In this document: piece by piece, positions 1 through 5,462 of the stretch | Layout: each line of letters opens with the position of its first letter | Numbering within the stretch: position 1 is the first letter of the stretch | NCBI GenBank assembly: GCA_903930195.1 | Contig: CAIYXH010000166.1 | Span: 1-8,360, forward strand | DNA from: an uncultured Actinomycetes bacterium | Lineage (GTDB): Bacteria > Actinomycetota > Thermoleophilia > Gaiellales > Gaiellaceae | Direction of reading: 5' to 3' | Length of the DNA stretch: 8,360 nt | Notes under the pieces: model-generated | What the model was told of the DNA's origin: nothing | The model's input: only the letters and a program-made list of their open reading frames with translations | Database searches by the model: none | Translations under genes and position numbers: made by a program

Positions 1-15
1 AGGGTTCGTTTGTAA

Positions 16-39
16 GCGGGAAGTGGTTCGTCCTCCCGC
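16..39 (-). terminator. Possible weak hairpin after the minus-strand SOD gene
   Basis: Inverted repeat GCGGGA (16-21) and TCCCGC (34-39) enclose a 12-base loop, a few bases beyond the TAA stop (50-52) of the minus-strand superoxide dismutase. Read on the minus strand it is followed by TTACAAACG, so there is no U-tract. A six-pair GC stem can arise by chance at this base composition. It is the only terminator-like structure in the 49 bases before the window edge. Confidence 0.25.
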
Positions 40-49
40 CTACAGACGC

Positions 50-658
50 TTAGAGCGACTTCGCCAAGCGAGCGTTTACGGCGTCCCAATCGACGTTGTT
101 GAACCAGGCATCGATGTACTTGGCTCGGGCGACTTGGTAGTCGAGGAAGTAGGCGTGCTCGTAGACGTCGAGCCCCACGAGTGGGGTCGCGTTCCAGACG
201 GGGAACGTGTTCTGCGCGTCGCCGATGTAGTTCATCAGCCGGCCCTCGTCCCAGTCGTAGGCCGTCCAGGCCCAGCCGCGGCCGGCCATCGCCGTCGCCT
301 TCAGGTCGGCCTTCCAGTCGGCGGCCGAGCCGAAGTCGCGGCGGACAAGCTCGCCGAAGCGCCCACGGGGATCCCCGCCGGAGCCGCCGAGATGCTCGAA
401 GTAGAGCTCGTGGTTCTTGATCCCGCCGATCGCGAAGGTGAGGTCGACCTTCAGCGCGCGCAGCTCGGAATACGTCTGGTTCGCGCTCGTGAGATCGACG
501 CCGGCGAGCTTGCCGAGGATCTCGTTCCGCTTCGCGACATACCCCTGATAGAGCTTGTAGTGCGCCTCGATCGTCGCCCGCGAGATCCCTTCGAGCTCGA
601 GGAGCGCCGGCTTCAGCTCCCGCGGAGCGATCTCCTCGTGGTTATAGGCAAGGGCCAT
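50..658 (-). CDS. Atypical Fe/Mn-family superoxide dismutase
   Basis: This 202-residue protein belongs to the Fe/Mn superoxide dismutase superfamily, which converts superoxide to oxygen and hydrogen peroxide, normally in the cytoplasm since no signal peptide is seen. The four metal ligands are recognisable: H33, H83 (in KNHELYF), D164 and H168 (in DVYEHAYF). The second-shell glutamine Q149, GWAW (128-131) and the dimer-interface glutamate E167 are also present. The first helix differs from the canonical form: where SodA has HHDKHHQAYV this protein has HYKLYQGYV. The ligand-to-tyrosine spacing is one residue shorter, and Leu/Tyr replace the histidine pair. The N-terminus (AYNHEEIAPRELKP) also lacks the usual LPxLPY start. 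The ATG at 658 was chosen because AGAGGAG lies about 8 bases upstream and similarity begins there; the frame stays open further upstream only as a shadow of sodA. The gene diverges from sodA across 102 bp. It probably belongs to a divergent SOD subfamily; whether it uses Fe or Mn cannot be decided. Confidence 0.93.
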   Translation of the reverse strand: MALAYNHEEIAPRELKPALLELEGISRATIEAHYKLYQGYVAKRNEILGKLAGVDLTSANQTYSELRALKVDLTFAIGGIKNHELYFEHLGGSGGDPRGRFGELVRRDFGSAADWKADLKATAMAGRGWAWTAYDWDEGRLMNYIGDAQNTFPVWNATPLVGLDVYEHAYFLDYQVARAKYIDAWFNNVDWDAVNARLAKSL

Positions 659-760
659 TGGTTGCCACTCCTCTCGCACGCCGCCGAGGCGACTTCGGTT
701 TCCGCCAGGGACGGCGCGGAGCATATCCTCACGCTGACGCCGACCCGAGGAGAATAAGCG
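659..760. promoter_or_regulatory. Divergent promoter region between two SOD genes
   Basis: These 102 bases separate the starts of two divergent superoxide dismutase genes. On the plus strand TATCCT (724-729) is a plausible -10 for sodA, with GAGGAGAA as ribosome site just before ATG 761. On the minus strand TATGCT (725 down to 720) is a plausible -10 for the other gene, with AGAGGAG before ATG 658. The two hexamers share T724-A725, so one RNA polymerase would exclude the other, or they form a bidirectional promoter. I find no convincing -35 hexamer for either and no clear Fur- or MntR-like palindrome. TANNNT matches are short, so this is an inference from position. Confidence 0.45.
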
Positions 761-1366
761 ATGCCGCACGAGCTTCCCGCCCTGCCGTACACCTTCGATG
801 CGCTGGAGCCCACCATCGACGCAAAGACGATGGAGATCCACCATGACAAGCACCACCAGGCCTACGTCACGAACCTCAACGCCGCCCTCGAAGGGACCGG
901 GCTCGAGGACGTGCCGGTCGAGGAGCTGATCGCGGATCTGGATCGCGTTCCCGAGGAGAAGCGGGCTGCGGTGCGGAACAACGGCGGCGGCCACGCGAAC
1001 CACACCCTGTTCTGGACGATCATGCAGCCGAAGGGCGGCGGCGATCCCGAGGGCGCGCTCGCCTCGGCGATCGAGTCGGCGTTCGGTGACCCCGACCAGC
1101 TGAAGGCGGCCCTGAACGACGCGGGCGTCAAGCGCTTCGGCTCGGGTTGGAGCTGGCTGATCGTCGACAACGGCGAGCTCAAGGTCGTCTCCACTCCGAA
1201 TCAGGACAGTCCCCTGATGGAGGGCAAGACGCCGATCCTCGGCATCGACGTCTGGGAGCACGCCTACTACCTCAAGTACCAGAATCGCCGGCCCGACTAT
1301 CTCGCCGCCTGGTGGGATGTCATCAACTGGGATCAGGTCGCGACGCGCTTCGCCGCCGCGCGCTAA
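761..1366 (+). CDS. sodA: Superoxide dismutase, Mn-type (SodA)
   Basis: This 201-residue cytoplasmic enzyme dismutates superoxide to oxygen and hydrogen peroxide. It matches the canonical Fe/Mn SOD over its whole length. The N-terminus is LPALPYTFDALEP. Metal ligands are H27, H81 (in GGGHANHTLFW), D163 and H167 (in GIDVWEHAYYLKY). Second-shell H31 and Y35 are present, as are W130, W132 and E166. The manganese-type markers are clear: Gly77 before HANH, and Gln148 in the TPNQDSPLMEG motif. This combination is typical of Mn or cambialistic enzymes, whereas Fe enzymes usually carry the active-site Gln at the first of these positions. The ATG at 761 follows GAGGAGAATAAGCG, a good ribosome site, and the length is normal for the family. 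The gene diverges from an atypical SOD and is followed by a strong hairpin at 1388-1417 that separates it from the ECF sigma gene. Confidence 0.97.
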   Translation: MPHELPALPYTFDALEPTIDAKTMEIHHDKHHQAYVTNLNAALEGTGLEDVPVEELIADLDRVPEEKRAAVRNNGGGHANHTLFWTIMQPKGGGDPEGALASAIESAFGDPDQLKAALNDAGVKRFGSGWSWLIVDNGELKVVSTPNQDSPLMEGKTPILGIDVWEHAYYLKYQNRRPDYLAAWWDVINWDQVATRFAAAR

Positions 1367-1387
1367 CCGATCCCGTTCCGGCTCGAG

Positions 1388-1417
1388 GCGAGGGGCAGGC
1401 TTCGGTCTGTCCCTCGC
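1388..1417 (+). terminator. 13-bp hairpin with UUCG tetraloop after sodA
   Basis: A left arm (1388-1400, GCGAGGGGCAGGC) pairs with a right arm (1405-1417, GTCTGTCCCTCGC) around the loop TTCG (1401-1404). All 13 pairs form if two G-U pairs are allowed, and the closing base pair makes the very stable cUUCGg loop. It starts 21 bases after the sodA stop, so a transcription terminator or 3' mRNA stabiliser is the natural reading. No U-tract follows (GCGTTGAG), so it would be the tail-less type often proposed in high-GC actinobacteria. Confidence 0.6.
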
Positions 1418-1462
1418 GCGTTGAGAAACCGAAACTCCTGCGATTCCGTAGGACCTGACGAT

Positions 1463-1496
1463 GGCAATTGCGCTTGCAATCCCTAGGATCTCCGGC
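1463..1496 (+). promoter_or_regulatory. Putative promoter with inverted repeats for the ECF sigma gene
   Basis: TAGGAT (1484-1489) fits the TANNNT -10 pattern and ends 7 bases before the in-frame GTG at 1497, the spacing expected for a leaderless mRNA. Just upstream is an unusually AT-rich patch with the palindrome GCAATTGC (1464-1471) and an overlapping inverted repeat ATTGC (1467-1471) / GCAAT (1476-1480). The patch sits where a -35 or an operator would be. If the upstream ATG at 1461 is the true start, this DNA is coding instead; its low third-position GC argues against that. Confidence 0.4.
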
Positions 1497-2030
1497 GTGT
1501 GCTCGGATGCTGAGCTGATCGAACGAACCGGCGCCGGCGACAAGGCGGCGTTCGACAAGCTCTACGCGCGCTATGCGCGCTCGATCTTCGGGCTCGCGCT
1601 CCGGCGCCTCGGTGATCGCGGGCGCGCGGAGGATGCCGTGCAGGAGACCTTCGTCTCGATCTGGCGCTCCGCGAAGACCTACAAGGCCGATCGCGGCCCC
1701 GGCGCCCCCTGGGTCTACGGCGTGGCGCGGAACGCGATCGTCGACCGCAGCCGCGCCCGCAACGAACCTGCCGCCGAGGCACCCGACGAGGCGACCCTCG
1801 AGGCAGGCCCCGACGAGCGGGCCGAGGTCGGCTGGACGCAGATGCAGGTGCATCGCGCGCTCGAGGCTCTGCCGGAGCGCGAGCGCGAGGTCATCGCGCT
1901 CGCCTACTGGAGCGAGCTCTCCCAGAGCGAAGTCGCCGAGAAGCTCGGCATTCCGCTCGGTACCGTGAAGACACGGACGCGGGCTGCGCTCTCGCACCTC
2001 GCGGCCGTCCTGGAGGACGAACTCGAATGA
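1497..2030 (+). CDS. ECF-type RNA polymerase sigma factor
   Basis: This sigma-70 family factor of the extracytoplasmic-function group would direct RNA polymerase to a specific stress regulon. From GTG 1497 it has 177 residues. Region 2 comes first, with DAVQETF (46-52) and the promoter-melting segment PWVYGVARNAIVDRSR (71-86). A charged linker follows. Region 4 starts with LEALPEREREVIALAYW and has the helix-turn-helix SQSEVAEKLGIPLGTVKTR (142-160). The open frame begins at ATG 1461, adding 12 residues (MAIALAIPRISG). I prefer GTG 1497 because those extra codons have low GC3 and an AGG codon, unlike the rest of the gene, and a TANNNT element sits 7 bases before the GTG. Typical ECF factors start with a DAELI-like segment, as here. 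The stop overlaps the start of the next gene (ATGA), a classic sigma/anti-sigma arrangement. The style resembles SigK-like ECF factors, but the exact group is not certain. Confidence 0.92.
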   Translation: MCSDAELIERTGAGDKAAFDKLYARYARSIFGLALRRLGDRGRAEDAVQETFVSIWRSAKTYKADRGPGAPWVYGVARNAIVDRSRARNEPAAEAPDEATLEAGPDERAEVGWTQMQVHRALEALPEREREVIALAYWSELSQSEVAEKLGIPLGTVKTRTRAALSHLAAVLEDELE

Positions 2031-2647
2031 CGCGTGACTTCGACGAGCTGATCGGGACGGAAGGGCTGCCGGAGGGCGAGCGCGCACGCCTCGAGCGCGT
2101 GCACGCGATGCTCCTCGCAGCCGGACCGCCGCCCGACCTCACCCTCGCGCTCCAGCGCGCGCCGCAGCCCGCGGCTACCCGGCGGACGCCGCGGTTCGCA
2201 GGCCTGCTGCAGCGTCCGATGTTCGCCGCCGCCGGCTACACCACCGTCGTCGCCGCTGCCTGCTTCGGCGTCGGCTTCGTGCTCGGCAACACCTCGACGA
2301 GCGCCAACGTCCGCGTCGTCGGCGCCGTCTCGATGCAGGGCACCGCGGTGCACAACGAGGAGGCGTCGATCAAGGTCGGGGCCGCCGACAGTGACGGCAA
2401 CTGGCCGCTCGAGCTGAAGGTGGACAATCTGCCCCGCCTCGCGAACAAGAGCTCCTACTACGTGCTCGCGCTCGAGCGGAAGGGCCAACGCAGCCTCTTC
2501 TGCGGGATGTTCACGGTCAGCGCCGACGGCACGACAAACGTCCGCTTCAGCGTGCCGTACAAGATCACGAAGTCCAGCAAGTGGGTCGTCACGGCGATGA
2601 CGCCGAGCACCGACTTCCCGGGTCACGTGGTCATGACGACGACCTAG
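2027..2647 (+). CDS. Probable membrane-bound anti-sigma factor, RskA-like C-terminus
   Basis: This 206-residue protein most likely binds and silences the ECF sigma factor encoded just upstream. Its start overlaps the sigma stop by 4 bases (ATGA) and has a good ribosome site (GGAGG, 2012-2016), so the two are translationally coupled. Residues 1-62 are a short charged cytoplasmic part. One transmembrane helix spans about 66-88 (the TTVVAAACFGVGFVL stretch). The extracytoplasmic domain, about 92-206, is rich in beta-type sequence and ends in WVVTAMTPSTDFPGHVVM, which resembles the C-terminal domain of anti-sigma-K factors. The zinc-binding HxxxCxxC motif common in anti-sigma factors is absent; the only cysteines are C80 in the membrane helix and C159 outside. 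Release would therefore more likely come from proteolysis or ligand sensing than zinc-site oxidation, which is inference. The gene ends head-on against the antiporter gene with interlocking stop codons. Confidence 0.82.
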   Translation: MTRDFDELIGTEGLPEGERARLERVHAMLLAAGPPPDLTLALQRAPQPAATRRTPRFAGLLQRPMFAAAGYTTVVAAACFGVGFVLGNTSTSANVRVVGAVSMQGTAVHNEEASIKVGAADSDGNWPLELKVDNLPRLANKSSYYVLALERKGQRSLFCGMFTVSADGTTNVRFSVPYKITKSSKWVVTAMTPSTDFPGHVVMTTT

Positions 2648-4212
2648 AGATCTAACCGCGACGCCTCGAGGTCGAGGTCGCGGTAGACGCGCTGCATCAC
2701 GTCGTCGTTGATCGTGCCGGCGTTCCGGAGCGAGCTGACCGCGTCGCGCTCGGCGTCGAGCAACTCGCGGCGGAGGCGCTGGAAGCGCGCCGACTGATCC
2801 TCGATCGTGCCGTCGTCCTCGTCGTCGAGCCGCGCCTTGAAGCGGTCGCGCCGGAAGGTGTACGTGCCCCGGAGGCGCTCGGCGGTGGTCGGGTTGACCC
2901 AATCCTCCTCGGCGAGCTCCTCGAGCCGCGCGAGCGCCGCCTCGGCCGCCTTGATCCGGGCCTTCGCGTCCTCGTAGGCGGCCGCGCCGTCGTCGGTGAC
3001 GTTGAGACGGCGAATGAGCGCGGGCAGCGTCAGCCCCTGCAGGACGAGCGTCGCGACGATCACCGAGAACGTCAGGAAGATGATCAGCGTCCGGTCGGGG
3101 AAGTCGCTCGGGAGCGCGAGCGCCGCCGCGAGCGAGACGGCGCCGCGGATTCCCGCCCAGGAGAGGATCACCGGGTACTGCCACGGCGGGTACGGATCCT
3201 TCGCCCGGATCTTCGGGAAGAAGAAGCGCGATCCGTACGCGACGATCGGCACCCAGACGAGCCGGCTGATGATCACCGCCGCGCTCACGAGCACCGCGTC
3301 GCGGATGTACGACGTCGACGAGCCCTTGAGCGCGTCGATGATCGAACGCAGCTGGATGCCCACGAGCACGAACAGCAGCGCGTTGACGACGAAGACGAGG
3401 ATCTCCCAGAACGCGTTGCCGGAGAGGCGCGTCTGCACGGTCGTCAGCTCAGGCGTGTACCAGCCCATGTAGACCCCGACCGTCACGGCCGCAAGCACAC
3501 CCGAGACACCGAGCGCCGACGCAGGGAGGTAGGCGAGGTAGCCGGTGAGGACGGCGATGCTGACCTCGACCGGCGGGTCGTCGAGCACGCGCCTGACGCG
3601 GCGGACGACGTAGCCGACGCCCAGGCCGACCGCGATCCCGCCGACGACGTTGAGGACGAAGTGCACACCGACGTGCAGGATCGAGAACGTGCCGCCGACG
3701 GCGACGCCGATCGCCGTCTTGTAGAGGACGAGGGCCGTGCCGTCGTTGACGAGGCTCTCACCTTCCATGATCGAGACGACCCGGCGCGGAGCGCCGAGCC
3801 GGCCCGCGATCTCGGTCGAGGCGAGTGAGTCGGTCGGCGAGACGATCGCGCCGAGCGTGAAGGCCACAGGCCACGAGAGCCCGACCCACTGATGCGCCAC
3901 CGCGGCGACGCCGGTCATCGTCACCGCCACGAGGCCCAGGGCGAGCTGGGAGATCGGCCGCAGGTTCGTGCGCAGATCGCGCAGGCCCGTGAAGAACGCG
4001 CTCGAGTAGAGGAGCGGCGGCAGGATCGCGACGAGGATCAGATCCGGCGGCAGCACCACGTGCGGCAGCCCGGGAACGAACCCGAGCGCGACGCCGCCGA
4101 AGACGAGCAGGATCGGGAGCGGCACCCGGAGCACGGGCGAGAGCGCGAGCAGCACGCCGATCGCGAGCAGGAGGGCAAAGAGCTGCAGCTCGCCGTGGGC
4201 GCTGAACGTCAT
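2644..4212 (-). CDS. Na+/H+ antiporter, CPA1 (NhaP-like) family
   Basis: This 522-residue inner-membrane protein is a monovalent cation/proton antiporter for pH and sodium homeostasis. Residues 1-400 are almost wholly hydrophobic, about 12 transmembrane helices. They carry the family landmarks SPTD (125-128), ESLVNDG with the ion-binding pair N156-D157, and WAGIRGAVSLAAALALP (352-368) with the conserved arginine R356. Residues 404-522 form a hydrophilic, charged, mostly helical cytoplasmic tail (for example RIKAAEAALARLEELAEEDW), as in the bacterial Na+/H+ antiporter group that includes YjcE. ATG 4212 is the only start before an in-frame TAA 12 bases upstream. It has no Shine-Dalgarno, but TAAGCT (4227-4222) ends 9 bases before it, suggesting a leaderless mRNA. 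The stop TAG (2646-2644) overlaps the anti-sigma stop. The ion (Na+, K+ or Li+) cannot be told from sequence. Confidence 0.93.
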   Translation of the reverse strand: MTFSAHGELQLFALLLAIGVLLALSPVLRVPLPILLVFGGVALGFVPGLPHVVLPPDLILVAILPPLLYSSAFFTGLRDLRTNLRPISQLALGLVAVTMTGVAAVAHQWVGLSWPVAFTLGAIVSPTDSLASTEIAGRLGAPRRVVSIMEGESLVNDGTALVLYKTAIGVAVGGTFSILHVGVHFVLNVVGGIAVGLGVGYVVRRVRRVLDDPPVEVSIAVLTGYLAYLPASALGVSGVLAAVTVGVYMGWYTPELTTVQTRLSGNAFWEILVFVVNALLFVLVGIQLRSIIDALKGSSTSYIRDAVLVSAAVIISRLVWVPIVAYGSRFFFPKIRAKDPYPPWQYPVILSWAGIRGAVSLAAALALPSDFPDRTLIIFLTFSVIVATLVLQGLTLPALIRRLNVTDDGAAAYEDAKARIKAAEAALARLEELAEEDWVNPTTAERLRGTYTFRRDRFKARLDDEDDGTIEDQSARFQRLRRELLDAERDAVSSLRNAGTINDDVMQRVYRDLDLEASRLDL

Positions 4213-4227
4213 CTGGCGTGGAGCTTA
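4213..4227 (-). promoter_or_regulatory. Putative leaderless promoter of the antiporter gene
   Basis: On the minus strand TAAGCT (4227 down to 4222) is followed by CCACGCCAG and then ATG. The 9-base distance, the lack of any purine-rich ribosome site and the local AT-rich patch (CAATAAGCT) suggest transcription starts at or within three bases of the start codon. No -35 match is evident. An in-frame stop (TAA) lies in the same patch, so no longer coding version is possible. Confidence 0.35.
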
Positions 4228-4254
4228 TTGACGCTGCGGGATGTCTCAGCTCGA

Positions 4255-4294
4255 GGGACTGTCCCGGTTCCATCGGGGCTGTGGGGACAGCCCC
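4255..4294. repeat. Nested GGGACAG palindromes, alternative hairpins
   Basis: Three related elements overlap here. GGGAC-T-GTCCC (4255-4265) is a small palindrome. GGGGCTGT (4275-4282) and ACAGCCCC (4287-4294) form a perfect 8-bp hairpin with a GGGG loop. CTGTCCC (4259-4265) can also pair with GGGACAG (4284-4290), which would break the second hairpin. The DNA lies between the sigma-70 gene and the antiporter gene, both minus strand. It may be a termination region, a REP-type repeat unit, or, if read through, an attenuator-like leader. Confidence 0.5.
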
Positions 4295-4305
4295 TCGCCA
4301 ACGAC

Positions 4306-4331
4306 GAAGTGCCGGGTCTCCCCGGCACTTC
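4306..4331 (-). terminator. 11-bp perfect hairpin after the sigma-70 gene
   Basis: Arms GAAGTGCCGGG (4306-4316) and CCCGGCACTTC (4321-4331) pair perfectly around the loop TCTC. The hairpin begins 30 bases beyond the stop codon of the minus-strand sigma-70 gene and is the likely end of its transcript. On the minus strand it is followed by GTCGTTGGCG, with no U-tract. The same perfect symmetry could mark a dispersed intergenic repeat instead of a gene-specific terminator. Confidence 0.5.
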
Positions 4332-4360
4332 TGTCTGAGCCCGGACCTGTCGCCCGGAAG

Positions 4361-5350
4361 TTACGCCGCGTCTGCGATCGCGTCGTCTGCCGCGAGCCGC
4401 TTGAGCGCGTCGGCTTCGATCTGCCTTACCCGTTCCCGCGTAATGCCAAGCTGCTTGCCGATCTGCTCGAGCGAGTTGGGGCCGTCGCCGACGAGTCCGA
4501 AGCGGAGGGAGATGACATCCCTCTGCCGTTCCGGCAGCTTCGCAACTGCCCGGCGAACCGCGTCCCCGCGGATCGTGGCGTCGACCTCGTCCTCGGTCGT
4601 CGGGCCGGTCGCCGCGAACAGCTCGCCGAAGCTCGTGTCACCGTCGGAACCGATCGGCGCGTCGGTCGACGCGACCGCGCGGGCCGCCTCGCGCACCTCG
4701 CGCACCTGCGAGAGCGGAAGCTTCGCGTGCGCGGCGATCTCCTCTTCGGTCGGAGCGTGGCCGAACTTCGCCGTGAGCTCACGCTCGGTGCGGGCGACCT
4801 TCTGCTCGCGCTCGACGACGTGCACGGGGATGCGGATCGTGCGGGCCTTGTTCGCGACGCCGCGCTGCACCGCCTGGCGAATCCACCAGGTTGCGTACGT
4901 CGAGAACTTGAAGCCCTTGCGCCAGTCGAACTTCTCGGTGGCGCGGATCAGGCCGATCACGCCCTCCTGGACGAGATCGCCGAGGGTGATGCCCTGGGTC
5001 TGGTAACGGCGGGCGATCGAGACGACGAGCCGGAGGTTCGCCGTGATCATCCGATCCTTGGCGGCCATGTCGCCGCGCTCGATTCGCTTCGCGAGCTCGA
5101 CCTCTTCCGCCGCGGTGAGCAGCGGGTAGCGGCCGGCCTCGTTCAGAAAGAGCTGGAGAGAGTCGGTAGTAAGGGGTCCGTCGGAGCTGAGGTCGAGATC
5201 GAAGTCGTCGTCATCGGAGGCCTCGTCGAGCTCGGCGTCGATCTCGTCGAGGACGTAGGCAGGGGCAGGCCCGGTCGAGTCGTCGAGGACCGAATCCTCG
5301 GTTTCGTCGACCGCGTCGTCTGCGCGCAGGGTGATCGTGTCTTCAGTCAT
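4361..5350 (-). CDS. Sigma-70 RNA polymerase factor, RpoD/SigA-like
   Basis: This 329-residue group 1 or 2 sigma factor directs RNA polymerase to housekeeping-type promoters. Residues 9-58 form a strongly acidic, region 1.1-like tail. Region 1.2 is at 63-95 (DSLQLFLNEAGRYPLLTAAE). Region 2 is at 96-170, with NLRLVVSIARRY, the core-binding GDLVQEGVIGLIRA and the -10-reading FSTYATWWIRQAVQR (149-163). Region 3 starts around RTIRIPVHVVE (170-180). Region 4 is at about 264-320, with LPERQRDVISLRFGL and the -35-reading SLEQIGKQLGITRERVRQIE. It is shorter than SigA of mycobacteria and lacks the long basic leader. ATG 5350 is preceded by GAAGAAGGAG. An in-frame GTG at 5416 would add 22 basic residues, but the probable -10 TATCCT (5424-5419) would place transcription start downstream of that GTG. 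It could be the primary factor or a SigB-like homologue; one window cannot decide. A hairpin follows at 4306-4331. Confidence 0.94.
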   Translation of the reverse strand: MTEDTITLRADDAVDETEDSVLDDSTGPAPAYVLDEIDAELDEASDDDDFDLDLSSDGPLTTDSLQLFLNEAGRYPLLTAAEEVELAKRIERGDMAAKDRMITANLRLVVSIARRYQTQGITLGDLVQEGVIGLIRATEKFDWRKGFKFSTYATWWIRQAVQRGVANKARTIRIPVHVVEREQKVARTERELTAKFGHAPTEEEIAAHAKLPLSQVREVREAARAVASTDAPIGSDGDTSFGELFAATGPTTEDEVDATIRGDAVRRAVAKLPERQRDVISLRFGLVGDGPNSLEQIGKQLGITRERVRQIEADALKRLAADDAIADAA

Positions 5351-5416
5351 GTACTCCTTCTTCGTTCGATGACGGCCGCGCGGATTTCGAAACCGCTGCG
5401 TCTTTTTTTCCGTCAC

Positions 5417-5462
5417 TTAGGATAACGCCTGGGTAGCCCCGAATATTTCGCGCCAGGGGCTA
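5417..5462 (-). promoter_or_regulatory. Promoter and inverted repeat upstream of the sigma-70 gene
   Basis: TATCCT (minus strand, 5424 down to 5419) fits the TANNNT -10 pattern and would give a start near 5412 and a leader of about 60 bases carrying the AAGGAG ribosome site before ATG 5350. The same hexamer is the candidate -10 of sodA. Just upstream, covering the -35 zone, is the inverted repeat TAGCCCC (5434-5440) / GGGGCTA (5456-5462), with inner complementarity CGAA (5440-5443) / TTCG (5447-5450). It may be an operator, or the 3' hairpin of thyX. No standard -35 is seen. Confidence 0.4.

Noticed and set aside
1421..1454. TTGAGA (1421-1426) and GAAAC (1431-1435) as -35 elements for the ECF sigma gene
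   Set aside because: No matching -10 at the right distance was found for either. TAGGAT at 1484 with the GTG start explains the region better.
659..1558. Long minus-strand open frame continuing upstream of the atypical SOD, opposite sodA and the ECF sigma gene
   Set aside because: The SOD similarity and ribosome site fix the start at 658. The upstream part is arginine-rich, low-complexity sequence typical of the antisense frame of GC-rich genes.
1904..3184. Minus-strand open frame of over 400 codons spanning the anti-sigma and antiporter genes
   Set aside because: It encodes Arg/Ala/Gly-rich sequence without any family motif and overlaps two well-supported genes in other frames.
4228..4233. 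TTGACG on the plus strand as a -35 box
   Set aside because: There is no -10-like hexamer 16-19 bases downstream, and no plus-strand gene follows.
4241..5425. Plus-strand open frame of nearly 400 codons opposite the sigma-70 gene
   Set aside because: It is the antisense shadow of a conserved sigma factor, with no recognisable domain and no good ribosome site.
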